NCBI GenBank assembly: GCA_022885665.1 | Contig: JAGQDJ010000020.1 | Span: 62,001 to 126,000 of the forward strand | DNA length: 64,000 nucleotides | Direction: 5' to 3' | Source: Triops longicaudatus | Taxonomy: Eukaryota; Arthropoda; Branchiopoda; Notostraca; Triopsidae | Part shown: positions 13,201 through 24,261 of the stretch, piece after piece | Position numbering within the stretch: position 1 is the stretch's first letter | Layout of the letters: each line of letters starts with the position of its first letter | Notes under the pieces: generated by a model | What the model saw: only the letters and a program-made list of their open reading frames with translations | Told to the model about the DNA's origin: nothing | Database searches by the model: none | Made by a program: the position numbers and the translations under genes

Positions 13201-14393
13201 TTAACTCGTCTAAACCGTACTTAAGTAGATTGTTAACAATGGATATTAAAGGCATGGCGGTGATAAAATCGCCCAAATACTTCTTGAATAGCTTATTGTT
13301 TCGTCCAATAATTGCACTGCAAGAGAAAAAGTGATTTGTGTCAAAGAGAAAGTCGGGCTTCAAGACAAATTTTTTTTACCTTTCAATATGAGTTCCATTC
13401 TGGATCATCCAGATATCACACATCGATCTCACAACCAATGAGCCAGCGACTAACGTCAAGTAAAAGACTTCCGGTGTGAAAAAGCCAGGTACCAGAATGC
13501 GTAAAATGTGCCAAACTCGTTTGGCAAAAACGCCATCCACTTGAATTTTGCCTCCATTAGATCCTTTTTTCTAAAAGTCGTAGAAAATTTAGAAGTTTGC
13601 ATTACTGGTCATTTTCATTATTGACTTCCCATTTCTTAATTTTAAAAATTTTTACTGTCTTTTTCTTCCGTTTACAATACCGATAAGAAAGCCATTTTGA
13701 ATTTTGTGTTGCTCTGATTTTTATTTGTAGTTATTGTATGTAGCAATTTTTCGATTCCATTTATTAATATGCAGACACTTTTTTGCAAGTTTTAGTAAAT
13801 TTATTAAAAAAACTTTACGATTTTATTCGTGATATTTTTATTGCTTGCATTTACCGATACAAAAAATGTTCCTTCGAAATCTTTAGCGATTGTATTTAAT
13901 GATTTTACGATTTTATTCTGTAATTTTTAGTGACTTTATTTTTGGGGTCATTGTTTCTACTCAATATTCTTCGAATATATTTCTAATAAATTATTTTCCA
14001 AGCGATTTCACTTGTTTGTATGAATAGTACCTATTTTCACATATGCTAATGTTACTATTTTTTAAAAAAAAATTATCTGGGTATACGCACTTCTGTAATA
14101 ACGTACGATGCTCCTTCTTCCTTGACAGTTCTGAAAATGATAAAAAATTTAATCAATGCAGAGTTTTATTAACGTTTAGTGTTACCTAAGTTACTTACTG
14201 CAGGGCTTCATTCAAGATACAATTTAAAATGGAGAGATTAGGGTTGGTTTTACCTTCTGCCTCTAGAACTGCTTTTGTGGTGGGCAAACCATAATAAAGC
14301 GACGACTGAACCGGCTGTTAATACTACACGATTTTTTATTAGTGTATTGGACACCACAGAGCCGTTTGCTACTTTGCTTAACGCAGGAGCCAT
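10206..14393 (-). CDS. ABCD3: Peroxisomal ABC half transporter, ABCD3/PMP70 type
   Basis: Twelve exons on the minus strand: 14393-14254, 14130-14091, 13570-13380, 13316-13149, 13088-12908, 12519-12307, 11805-11641, 11543-11421, 11327-11037, 10824-10549, 10492-10331 and 10283-10206. They join in phase to 675 residues, close to the 659 of human ABCD3. The N-terminal half is the ABCD transmembrane region, with blocks such as FITAMPLISIVNNLLKYGLD and FRYVNSRLITNAEEVAFY. The nucleotide-binding domain has Walker A GPNGCGKS near residue 489, signature LSGGEKQR near 587 and Walker B FAILDE near 607. The protein ends in IEFGS, very like ABCD3. ABCD proteins dimerise in the peroxisomal membrane and import acyl-CoA and related substrates. 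Exon 2 is only 40 nt. No damage was seen. Confidence 0.96.
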
Positions 14394-15458
14394 GGTTAAC
14401 GAGTTAAAAAAGTGGCACTGTTTTGGTAAACACAGGATAGCACACTGTTGATACCGGCGAAAAGCAAAGTCGCCGTTTTAGTATCGGTTTGGTGTTCGAT
14501 TATCCAATACGATATAATGCAAGCCTGGGTTTCATTGACCTTCAAATCCCAACACTCTTCAAAGGATATTACCTTGCCAGGTGTGCAAATGAAAAAGACA
14601 TAGTTACGGTAAATAGCGTGACGATAAGTCATTCTTGTACTTCCTCGTACGTACAAACCCAGGACACTACGTAGGAACTCGCTGTTGAATTTATGGATCC
14701 TAATTTGGTACTTCGTACTAATCCATGTCGTGAAAGAAACACATGTAGTAGCACTCCGATTTTTAACTCCGATTATGAGTCAAATGCTTAGCTAATCTTT
14801 TCTTCGTTAAATAGTTTTTTTAATTTAATTCTGAAGTTTTTTTTCATGGATAGTAGGGAAATCTTTTAGCAATTATGTCAGGAAAATATAATTAAACATG
14901 ACATTTCTCTTCGACTGTTATTCCGAAACTGGAATTTTCTAAAAATTTCCTAATGCTCATCAACAAAATTGGGTGACGTTAGTTTCAGCGACGAAGAGCC
15001 TTTTTTACGATGCCAAAGTCAAGTTTCTGTTTTGACGCGTTTCCTGGCAACAAGAAGTTGAAAGTAAAATAATTTTTGGCAATTTCAACGTCTTAGAATT
15101 TCACTACCAAAAGAGAAGTATGATAGATACACACATTTTTTTTAATAGATACTACACTCACCAGTCTTTTCTGTCTTCTAAATCGAAACAATGTCATAGC
15201 CTCTCGCCTTCGGGCAAATTTCGATGTTGAAAATTACCAAGCAAACCTTGACCATTTTTCCGTGATGATTTTTCCGAGTCTAGCGAGGCGGAAACTTTAT
15301 TTTGCGTTCACTAGAAATTAAACGAAATATATATTTAAAAAAATATCTGGAAGCAGACTCGGTTGACGTCAATAATCGTGTTTTTCAAAATTGAAGTGTT
15401 TCAAGAATTATTTAAGGAAAATAAAACGTTGAGATTAAAGGCTGACAGAAAAAATAAA
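14394..15458. other. Intergenic, no gene seen
   Basis: AT-rich sequence between the ABCD3 start and the 5S rRNA gene. Short open frames are present but none has family resemblance or splice support. The ABCD3 promoter presumably lies in the first few hundred bases. Confidence 0.4.
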
Positions 15459-15576
15459 GCCAACAGCACCCGGTGTTCCCAGGCGGTCACCCATCCAAGT
15501 ACTGACCGGGCCCGACGCAGCTTGACTTCCAGGAGCTGACGAGTCTGGGTACATTCTGCGTGGTATGGCCGTTGGC
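15459..15576 (-). rRNA. 5S ribosomal RNA
   Basis: Read on the minus strand this 118-nt stretch begins GCCAACGGCCATACCAC and ends GGTGCTGTTGGC, the familiar 5S order. Conserved parts are visible: the CAAGCTGCGTCGGGC region (A box side of the internal control region) and GGATGGGTGACCGCCTGGGA (C box). The ends pair over nine base pairs, including A-U pairs and one G-U wobble, so helix I is intact. A T-rich tract (TTTATTTTTT) follows the 3' end and can act as the Pol III terminator. Only one copy is present, so it is a lone gene or the edge of a dispersed set. A 5S-derived SINE was considered, but no tail or target duplication was seen. Confidence 0.93.
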
Positions 15577-16061
15577 ACACAGTACAATTTCCCGTACCAT
15601 TATATTAGAAAAAATCTTTTCGTAAAAGATTTACAAGCATCAAACTAGTGTCGCTACTGGAGTTACCGCCATTATAGGTCTTTCGCAGAAATAATAACAC
15701 ACTACAAAGCAGTGGTGGCGCCAGGGGTTGCCCGACAGATATTCGGTTTCCCCGATGGGATGTCAATTGACCAAAGAACATGTCGCGAACGTCAATTTCA
15801 GAAAATACGAACAAAAATCGATCAACAATTAAAAAATTAGTCTTTTAACTCATAAGCAATAAAGAATTACTAAAAATAGACATGGCCGCATGGGACAATT
15901 TTTGCAAGAAATTTCCATTTTTTCGTGAGAAGTCACCATAAAAACCCGATGGCCTAAGAGACACTTGCTGAAGTTTTCTTCACTATTTTTATCAACGTGT
16001 CAAGAAGTACATGGGATGAACAGAACAAACAACATCCATAAAGTTAAAATACAAGAAAAAG

Positions 16062-16649
16062 TTACGATAAAAGTATTCGACATCGTGGGTATCGAGCTGC
16101 AAACGCATTAACATCGTTTAGATCAAGAGAAGCAGAACGGGATTTGTGCACCCCGAGTATCATGAGATTATTCAGGCGGTCATTGCTCATCGTTGTCCTC
16201 AGATGATTCTTGATGATCCTAAGAGTGCTGAAACTCCTTTCACATTCGCAAGTCGACACAGGAAGCGTGCATGCAATAGTAAGAATACGGTCAAGCTGAT
16301 AGAATGCATCCTTCAGTCGTCGAATGTATTGTTGAAACTGTATTAGGGACGCTGAGCTATCGTCTTCTCCTTTTCGGGCAAGGAGCCGCTTGCAGTTCTC
16401 AATCTCGATGGCTAACCCGTCTTTATCCGCTTGGAAGATATCGGCAAAAGGGAGAATGACTTCTGCTTGCAGAAAACAAGGAGAAGCAGGAGTCAAACCA
16501 GAAATTCCTCGCATTAAAGTGATATTCGTTTCTCCAAACCTTCGGTTGAGCTCAGACAGAACGGTGTCGATGATGGCATATATTTCTCGCTGGAAATCCT
16601 CACACACACGCACATACACAACATTCACTTCACACTTTGCCACGACCAC
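16062..16649 (-). pseudogene. hAT transposase, C-terminal remnant
   Basis: An open stretch of 195 codons encodes the C-terminal dimerisation region of a hAT transposase. The diagnostic block STCECERSFSTLRIIKNHLR is followed by the NDRLNNLMIL segment typical of the hAT dimerisation domain. The RNase H-like catalytic core and zinc-finger N-terminus are missing, and no further coding sequence was found upstream before the nested insertion. It therefore cannot encode an active full-length transposase. Confidence 0.85.
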
Positions 16650-16821
16650 TGCAGGGTGAGGAGGTGCTATTCACAATGCAGCTCACAAACAAGCAAGCTA
16701 GTGACTGTTTCTGTCGTCACTGCCCAATCGCCAGCTTTTGCTGACTTCAACCAAACAGATTGTTAGGTATATAGGTATCAGGATATTTTACATGAACTTG
16801 AGGGAGGGTATCTGTGACTCC

Positions 16822-17564
16822 TAGGGTTACCATCCGTCCTTAAATGATAAGGACAGTACTTAAATTTGGTATGCCCGTCCTTAAGGGTGTTTGTCCTTAA
16901 ATGGGAGTTGCTGCTAAATTTGTAGACATTTTGTCAGAATAGAAGGACTAACATCAATAATACATGCCGGCCGCATGCAATTTCAAATTCTGTTTAAAAA
17001 TGGCTAGCCGTTCGGCATAGCGGGCCGTGGACAACGGCTATAGCCGTCAAAGTCAAACACACGCTGCTGAAGGGGAATGCAACTGTCATTTCCTATTGGC
17101 TAATGGTAAGTGGCTAGTGACTACACACGTAGGCTATGTGGCGTATGCGTGTATAATGTATACGTGCGTCTACTATTCGCACACGTGTGTAATCACTTGT
17201 GTGTTGCTGGTTGCTCTGAGACATAGCGAAATGCATGCGAAATTGTTGTCTGACACGAACTTACTCAACGATTTTGTTGTCTAAAAGCAAATATTTGCTG
17301 TAGTTACCTTGCATGTCTGCGTCAAATACTGACAGTGTCTATGCCACGTGTGCTTTCTGCCATCGACAGTCATGGATTGCTCTGTAGCGCTAAATACTGA
17401 TTGGTTTTACTGGACTTCTTATGTTTTCATTTCTTTGACTAATAAGGAAATTTGGGAAAGTGTTTCTGAAATAGGTGATTTGCACGAAAACCATTTAGCA
17501 CTTGATTCTTGCGACAATTTCCCAAGTTGTCCTTAAATTTTATCCGCGTGAGATGGTAACCCTA
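16822..17564. mobile_element. Non-autonomous hAT-type element nested in the larger one
   Basis: This 743-bp element starts TAGGGTTACCAT and ends with the exact reverse complement ATGGTAACCCTA. It is flanked by a perfect 8-bp direct repeat, gtgactcc, at 16814-16821 and 17565-17572. Subterminal GTCCTTAAAT repeats occur at both ends in opposite orientation. The open frames inside look like chance. Its position inside 15710-17768 shows it inserted later than the outer element. Confidence 0.88.
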
Positions 17565-17988
17565 GTGACTCCAAAAGTTCTACACAGTGTATGGATGTGT
17601 GGGAATGAATTGGGTCTAATCTTCGATACAGTCGGCAAATCTCTCTCTATGCAGATACCCATTTATAGGTCTCCCCGACACCCATGTATGGCCTTCCCCC
17701 GACAGGGTGTCAGCAATTTCCCGACAGGGTGTACATATACACCTCTGACTCCCCTGGCGCCGCCTCGGCTACTAAGACCCAACATGCACACTTGTCCAAA
17801 AACAGACAAAATAACTTCAAAACACGCGAAAAATGCTTCAAACAACGTGAGAGACTCAACAATGAGAAAATACTTTTATTCTTTGAATTGATTCAGGTAG
17901 TTGTTCATAACAATATATTACGTTAACCTCACAGTTAAAACTCGTTTTTCTACTCTCCGCAACTATGAATAAATGACTTTCGGCATCA

Positions 17989-19597
17989 TCAGCTAGGAAT
18001 TTCAGCTGAAAGTTCCTTGATATGCGTCCTCAGGTGTTTCTTGCACGCCGATAAATCAGCAAACGCTAAAACATATTAACGTTATTGGAATAACAGAAAT
18101 TATCCGTCGATTATCATTTACGCATCGCACATTCCGGACACTTGATGCGGTTTCAGACCGAAATGCGTCTCTCGGTGGGATGCCAGGGAACTGTGGTCGC
18201 TAAAGCCTTGGCCGCACACGTTGCATGTACTGCTTTTCTCCGCTAAATGCGTTTTCAGATGTCTTTCAAAATCTCCTTTAAAAAAATAATAAAATAAGGA
18301 AGAAATCTACGAATATAATTTGTTTCTTATAAACGATGTTTACCTTTCACTAAAAACGACGCCGAACATTGGCAGTGATATCGCGTTACGCCTTTATGCC
18401 TCAAGAGATGCATTCGGAGCTGCGATTTCTGCCGAAAAGCTTTACCACATTCCTCGCATAAATATTCTTTCAAATTCAAATGACACGCCACATGCGCGGC
18501 CAATACATTCCTGTAACTGAATCGCATTTCGCAATGAACGCATCGATAAGGTTTCTCGCCTGTGTGTTGCCTTTGGTGCGCGACTAACGATTTCTTCTCC
18601 GAAAAGCGGCCATTACAGACATCGCACTGATAAGGCTTGATACCGTCATGGGACCTAACGTGCCGATTTAAATTCCCCGCTGTCGTAAAGCGAGCCGGGC
18701 ACTTGGGACAGGGAAAAGGCTTCTCGCCTGTGTGAGTCCGCAGATGACACACCAAATACGCCCTCGTCCGGAACCTCATTTTACACTCCGGGCACTTAAA
18801 CCGTTTACTGGAGCTTTCTTTACCGCTAAGAACGTCATCTGCCGAGTTTGAAATATCAGCAAATTTGTCTTCGTTCTCTTTCTCGGGCATATTTGGCAAC
18901 GACGGTACTTGAAGCTCCCGAGAAGCTAGTGACGCATTTTGTGCTGCGTTAGAAACGGCATTTGTCTGGTTGTTATCGACTTGGACCTCTGGAGTGCCTT
19001 CACAAGGTATGTCAGAAAAGCTCGCCAGACTACTTACTTCCGTCTCAAGAGGCAGTAAGGTAGCGTTGATGGAGGTTTGAGGGATTTGAGAAGGCAGAGC
19101 ATATGTCATGTTAGTTAAGAGATGCGTCAAAGTGTTCGGAATTTCTCTGATTTTGGTCTCACGACTGTTCTCAGAATCCGTTTTCGAAGAAGGCGGGCTT
19201 AGTTCAGCGTAGAGGAGGGGCGGGTCTTTGGGTCTAGGCTCCTGATAGTGGTAAAATAAATTAAATGATTAATTCTGACAAAGCATTTTATTTTTTAAAA
19301 TTTAATTTCATACTTTGTCTGGATCTCGCTGTGGTAATTGCGCAGCAACTGCACTAAGATCTGCAGCATAACTGTTTACAATGTCTTGAAGGTTCTCGGA
19401 GGTCATATTCCATAGTTTTACAGCCTCTAATTTATCTTTGGCTGTCATGGAAGGTACCATGCTAACAGCATCTTGAATCTGAGATAGAATGAGTTAAATA
19501 TGGTTTATATATTTTTCAAATGTGGTTATATACGTTTCAAAGAATGTGTTACCTTTTCGAAAAAAGAAAAGATTGATGTAGTAAACGGGGTACTCAT
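17989..19597 (-). CDS. C2H2 zinc-finger protein with a frameshifted last finger
   Basis: Exons on the minus strand: 19597-19553, 19478-19314, 19241-18344, 18275-18122 and 18065-17989. The first 218 residues have no clear domain. Then come tandem fingers, beginning CPECKMRF, CPKCPARF, CDVCNGRF, CVHCEMRF and CEECGKAF in exon 3. A sixth is split over exons 3 and 4 and a seventh (CNVCGQGF) lies in exon 4. Finger six reads C-Q-C, one residue short between its cysteines. After KPHQ in exon 4 the sequence for an eighth finger (CPECAM, then PFADLSACKKHLRTH in exon 5) is well preserved but one base out of frame. Read literally, the protein stops at 18056-18058 after about 423 residues; the intended end would be 17989. 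This is either a sequencing error or a real truncation. It is probably a nuclear DNA-binding protein; no specific orthologue was recognised. The start exon (MSTPFTTS) is inferred from phase and donor. Confidence 0.8.
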
Positions 19598-20045
19598 GTT
19601 GAGAATTTCCAAGGCGAATAGAATCAATGTATTGTCGTTTCATAGCAGAAAGTACCAAAACAAACGCCCCCACACGCAGAATGTCTTGTCTGTTTCATAT
19701 TGGATCGCATCTCTACAATACTGATCTTTCCCTGCTTGCCACTTTCAGTCCATTACCCGAACAAGGGAATCGATACCAGACTAAAATTGGCAAAAGAGTA
19801 CAAAAAGACTATAAAAGAAAAGTGGCCCGTTCCGAAACACAGACTATGCGTCTTGCTTCCTATTGGCTGTATACATACTCATCTAAATAGCTATTGGCTG
19901 CTATACGTCAAGAGCCAGTGTGAAGTTTTCTGTACTGTGCGATACGTTAGCGATTCGCTATGTACATTTTAGGAGCATTCCTTATTACAAACGTATCTTG
20001 CTGGGAAGCGCGAATCGAAAAATTGCGGGGTATAAATAAAGGAAA
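19598..20045. promoter_or_regulatory. Shared upstream region of zinc-finger gene and LSM8
   Basis: The two genes are divergent with 448 bp between start codons, so promoters of both probably lie here (inference). A TATAAATAA stretch occurs about 12 bp before the LSM8 ATG, too close to act as its TATA box unless another start is used. No other element was identified. Confidence 0.4.
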
Positions 20046-20697
20046 ATGGCAGCGTCCCTTGAAAGTTTCATTAACCGTATCCTTTTCTAAATTACACGAA
20101 CTTTTGAATGTCTAAAACTCATAACTATTTAACTAAAACCGTTCTAGAACTTGTAGGAAATTTCCTTAATAATTATCAGATACCGTGTCAATCATAACAA
20201 CTGATGGAAGAAACTTCATCGTAAGTTGAACGAAACATTGTTAATTTCGATTCTTTAAGCATGACTGGCTGTCTCTTTAGGGCACGCTGAAGGGATTCGA
20301 CCAGACGATCAACATTATCATCGATGATAGTCACGAGAGGGTGTATAGTCAAAACCAAGGCGTGGAACAAGTTGTTCTAGGATTACACATCATTAGAGGA
20401 GACAACGTGTAAGATTTAATTCGAAATGAAAATCTTCGATACTGTATTTTTTCATAAACCTTTAATTTACGTTCAATGTGCTTCAGACTGAAAATTTTTA
20501 ACTTTATTTACAATGTATAAAAATCCTTTTTATGTACTTTTAAGTCCTAATTTGAATTTTGACGTTTTTCTTATTTTTAATGTTATTTTTGAATTGTCAT
20601 AAATAGGGTTTTGGTGGGTGAAGTCGACGAAGATTTGGACTCGAGATTGAATTTATCAGAACTGCACGCCGATCCCATCCCGCCCCTTCAACACTGA
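20046..20697 (+). CDS. LSM8: U6 snRNA-associated Sm-like protein LSm8
   Basis: Four exons: 20046-20076, 20180-20220, 20281-20408 and 20607-20697, joining to 96 residues, the same length as human LSM8. The Sm1 and Sm2 blocks are clear: GTLKGFDQTINIIIDDSHER and then GVEQVVLGLHIIRGDNV, with a C-terminal VGEVDEDLD segment typical of LSm8. LSm8 replaces LSm1 in the nuclear LSm2-8 ring, which binds the 3' end of U6 snRNA in splicing. It is divergent from the zinc-finger gene and convergent with ZNF277, with 132 bp between stops. Exon 2 is only 41 nt. No defects were seen. Confidence 0.97.
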
Positions 20698-20713
20698 CCA
20701 ATCCTGATTTTCT

Positions 20714-20719
20714 AATAAA
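20714..20719 (+). terminator. LSM8 polyadenylation signal
   Basis: AATAAA lies 17 bp after the LSM8 stop codon. The 3' untranslated region would then be very short, fitting the convergent gene that starts its coding end at 20830. Confidence 0.55.
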
Positions 20720-20829
20720 AACAAGTTCCCAAATGCGACAAATTTCGTGTACATTATTTCGAACGGTTTATCATACATAATTACAAACCACAACGAACCT
20801 TCCCCGAAACAGCATTTCAATTCTTTATT

Positions 20830-22701
20830 TTACCTCACTGCTGTATTACTTCGGCGCTGACACAAAATATCTTCTCTAACGGAAGCTTCTTCTAGAATTG
20901 AGCTGCACGCCAGTCGATCCTCAGGAACAACAACCTGAAAAAAAAAAAATAATAATAAATATACAAATAATAGTAAAAAGTATTTAAAAAAAAAATAATA
21001 CAACATAATATTATTAAAAAAGTAGATTGCGAAGTTTGTTAACGAATAATGAAGTTATTACTTGGCTTTCGTCATTGACTTCATCTGCGCTGTCTTCAAT
21101 TTGGTACAATAAGGCATCGTTTTCATAAGTTGGCAAGTAGTACAATGGCTGATCCCATACACTCGCTTTCGGTGGCTCCAAATGCTGGGCATCTTTCATG
21201 TGTTGCAACATGCTTTCTTTGTTAGGAAACTTCTCATTGCAGTAAATGCACGTCAGCTGATGAATTCGTCGCCGAATGTAGTTTATGAGCTTTATCTACA
21301 AACCAGTCGAAAATTTGGGTTAATTTCGATTCCTTTGACTTACTTTAATTGTTGTAGTTAAGAGCGTTCCAAATTCGACTCAGTTTCAAGCAAAATATTC
21401 TGAGAATTTTTATTTGTTATTAAAGAGATTTTTACTTGTCGGTAGAAGGAAAGATGCAAGCGATCACGAATGTCAGGAAAATCGAACTTGTGCTCCGTTT
21501 TCATGTGTTCCATTAAAGCTTCCGTTACTTGTGAAGTAAAATCACAAAACAAGCACACGGCTCCGGCTTCTTGACCCTTCCAGTCATTCCATTCCTCGTC
21601 ATCGCTATCTACCTTCCTTTTATGTTCGACTTCGTCTCGTTCTTGCTGCAATATTTAAAATAAATAGATTAAGCGTTATTTTACACTAACATGAAGACAC
21701 ACCTGCACTTCAACCCAACTTTTTCCCAGTTCCAAGTAATTTACTACATAAAACTTGTCATATTCCTTATTATCTGGGTTAATCTTCTTGTGCTGCTTTT
21801 TCCGCATATGTTCTTTCAAGATAGTGCGATCTTTGAAGGTTCTCTCGCAATACAAGCAAAGCAATCTACATCAAAACCAAATCATTAATTCTGTTGCACC
21901 AAATTTCAATTGTTGAAAAAAGTCCGTTAGAGCGAGATTTTGCTGTAGCAATGTTTACTTTTCAAGCTTGGAGTTCAACAATTCGAGGAACTCTGCGCAA
22001 AAAACGAGGTTATCTGCCTGCCCGACGCTGAAGTTATGGTCAAACGCCATATGATCTAACAAAACGGAACGATTGCCTTGGAAATGCTTTCTACAGAAAA
22101 GACATTCTCTGGAAAAACTTTTATCCTGCCGTTCTCGTTCTTGCTGTTGCAGCACAATCTCCTGTGGAAGGAAAAGTAAGTGAAAGTTTCTATTCTCTTC
22201 CGGGTATAGTTTACCAGTCGCTCTTGTTGCAGTTTGACCCGTAAATCTTTATCTTCAGGCAAAGCATCGGTGAGCATGTAATAGTACTCGCTAGGACCGG
22301 GATCTGAGGGCAGTGAATTGGTTTTCATCACGAAGCAGAATTCGGTCAAAAGGCCGGTTTTAAACCTCTCTCTCCAATGACTGATATATCTACATACGTA
22401 ACAATTAATATATGTATTAATATATTTTATATATTTATTTTTATGATTTTTCTGATAATTTTGGTGTACTTTTTTTATTTATTTTTTATTACTTTGGTAA
22501 ATCTGCAACGAGTTTCACGTCAGCGATGACCAGTTTGTGCGTAAGTAGCAAATGACTTAGTAAAGCTTCTTGTTCATTGGGTAGAACGAAGGTTTGCGAG
22601 CACAATAAGCATTCCGCGCTCTTTTCTTCGCTGAAAGCGTGCTCAACTTCATCTTCGCTAACAACAGGCAGCGTCAAAGGTTCCAGAATGGGAGTTTCCA
22701 T
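20830..22701 (-). CDS. ZNF277: Zinc finger protein 277
   Basis: Seven exons on the minus strand: 22701-22493, 22389-22215, 22161-21959, 21865-21703, 21645-21436, 21295-21062 and 20934-20830, giving 432 residues against 450 in human. Landmarks shared with the family are ILEPLTLP at the N-terminus, HKLVIADVKLVADLPK, the acidic PEDKDLR block and NYLELGKSWVEVQ. Cysteine-histidine fingers are spread along the protein (CLLC, CLFC, CLYC, CLFC and CIYC) rather than in tandem, as in ZNF277. In mammals and flies ZNF277 interacts with Polycomb repressive complex 1 and with ribosomal protein uS5; those roles are family knowledge. The ATG at 22701 was chosen because the conserved ILEPL motif follows within six residues. 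Confidence 0.94.
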
Positions 22702-22837
22702 GACCTATGGTGAAAATCAATCAGTTCTGTAAACATTCCCCAAAGAATTCTTTCACCAACGAAGTTTTCGCTCTTAGAAAGTGAGGAAACAACAATCACC
22801 CGGGTCGAAATCAGTTGCTGAATGACTTTTAGAGACG
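22702..22837. promoter_or_regulatory. Compact divergent promoter, ZNF277 and small hydrophobic protein
   Basis: Only 136 bp separate the ATG codons of ZNF277 (minus) and the gene at 22838 (plus), so a shared bidirectional promoter is likely, unless an untranslated first exon lies further off. No TATA box was seen. Confidence 0.5.
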
Positions 22838-23293
22838 ATGGATGTGTCCGTCAGGAACCTTTTTATCTTGCTGTTCGTGTGGAGCGGGTTTTACGTTTTG
22901 CAAAGCGTTGCGTTCGAAATGGGCGAACCCAGTTTCTCAGCGGAGCAATTAGTTATTGAAGGAATTCGCGATCCCACGTTGCAATCGAGAAGAAAGCCTT
23001 GTGAAAGACCTACACGGGTGTAAGGGCCTTGTTCCTTGCCTAAGTTAAACGAGAATTAATTTGTTTTGTTTTCTAGGGGTGTGATAGGGATATGTGACAA
23101 CACACGCTGGTTTAAACCTGCGTCTACGCGACGGAAAAACAGGTTTCGTCAGCCCTATGATGCAACAACACTTCCTCCCCTACCAACAGAAAGTGCCATT
23201 AGAATGATGCTGATCTGGATCTCAACTTGTGCGACAGTTTTTGCAGCTTTGAATGTAAACCAGTATTATTTGGAAGGCATCATGGATGCATAA
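22838..23293 (+). CDS. Small protein with two hydrophobic segments, unknown family
   Basis: Two exons, 22838-23019 and 23077-23293, join in phase (GT then G) to 132 residues. I do not recognise the family. Residues about 8-27 (FILLFVWSGFYVLQSVAF region) are hydrophobic and could be a signal anchor or membrane segment. The middle is polar and basic, with SRRKPCERPTR and STRRKNRFRQ. Residues about 105-122 (MMLIWISTCATVFAALN) form a second hydrophobic segment near the C-terminus. It is therefore probably a small integral membrane protein (inference). The intron is 57 bp with gtaagg and ttctag borders. An AATAAA follows at 23402. Confidence 0.7.
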
Positions 23294-24261
23294 TGGACGA
23301 AGAACATGGAAAAATTGATGTTCTATTTATTTTTTAAAGATATACATGTTTACCTGTATATATGTATCGGACTGGCTAAGCTAGACCTTGACCCTGGAGC
23401 TAATAAAAATATTTTTCTGCTTAAAATGGCCCAAGGTTACGGATATCGTCTGTAAACAAGACGACAGGTCTAACTGTCGAATAAGATGGGCAAGCCCAAT
23501 TTGGGAGGCCTCATCATAAAGATAACGTCAACCAGATGGCTGTAGTGAGTCAGAAAATTTGAAAACTGAGGATTATGCAAAAAGGATCCAGAAGTTAGTA
23601 AATTTTGTTCGCGGAATTGGGGAGAAAATGGAAAAAAACGTAGGAAGAAGTAAGGTGTGATGAGAAAAGTTGCGAAAAAATATTAGATAGAAGAAAAATA
23701 AAACAAACGCATAAAAGAGAAGGGAAAATATAAATTTAAAGAAGGGGTGGATGAGAGGAGAAAAAAAATATTAGAAACATCGAAGAGAAAAAGTTTTAGA
23801 GGGCTTTTTTAAAATAAGCTCTTATAAGCTACAAACTAGATTTTTCAATGAATTTTTGACACCGAAATCATAAGAATTGGACTAGCCGTTCTATTCATAT
23901 ATGTGAAATGTTTTTCATATTCGTTGGTGGATCCGCGCTTCAAGCTTCAGTGTGTGTATAGCACACAGGTGGCAGTAGCTTCCTACATTCAGCGGAAGTT
24001 GAGTTATCCGAAGTTCACTTATCGAGATTTTTTTCAATCGTCAACTCCCTCCATTTTCAGGTTAATTTCGATTATCCGAATACTTTAGTTTCATAGATAG
24101 CGTTAAGGCGTTTGGATAACTGAAGAATCGACGTAGTGATGTCGTTCGCCGGATGGCGTTAAAAAAACATTGTTTGCTGACATCAATAAAGGAGTTTTGA
24201 AACTTTTAATGCAGTCTCTGTAAATTTTGTTTCCAACCTTACCAATAAAGAGAACGTCAAA
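23294..24261. other. Intergenic, includes AATAAA at 23402-23407
   Basis: Holds the 3' untranslated region of the preceding gene and a polyadenylation signal at 23402. The rest is AT-rich without supported coding sequence. A purine-rich tract runs from about 23600 to 23810. Confidence 0.45.

Larger units (their letters stand above)
15710..17768. mobile_element. Decayed hAT DNA transposon
   Basis: The left end reads CAGTGGTGGCGCCAGGGG. The right end, reversed, reads CCGAGGCGGCGCCAGGGG, giving a terminal inverted repeat. The flanking 8-mers are ctacaaag (15702-15709) and ctactaag (17769-17776), seven of eight identical, which fits the 8-bp duplication made by hAT elements. Subterminal CCCGACAG repeats occur near both ends. 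A remnant of the transposase lies inside on the minus strand, and a younger element sits between it and the right end. Confidence 0.8.

Noticed and set aside
17027..17284. Open frames inside the nested hAT-type element
   Set aside because: Short, without transposase motifs, and rich in CA/TG dinucleotides; judged chance.
20031..20042. TATAAATAAAGG before LSM8
   Set aside because: Only about 12 bp from the ATG, too close to position a normal transcription start.
20188..20370. Minus-strand frame near LSM8
   Set aside because: It is antisense to LSM8 exon 3, whose Sm motifs are unmistakable.
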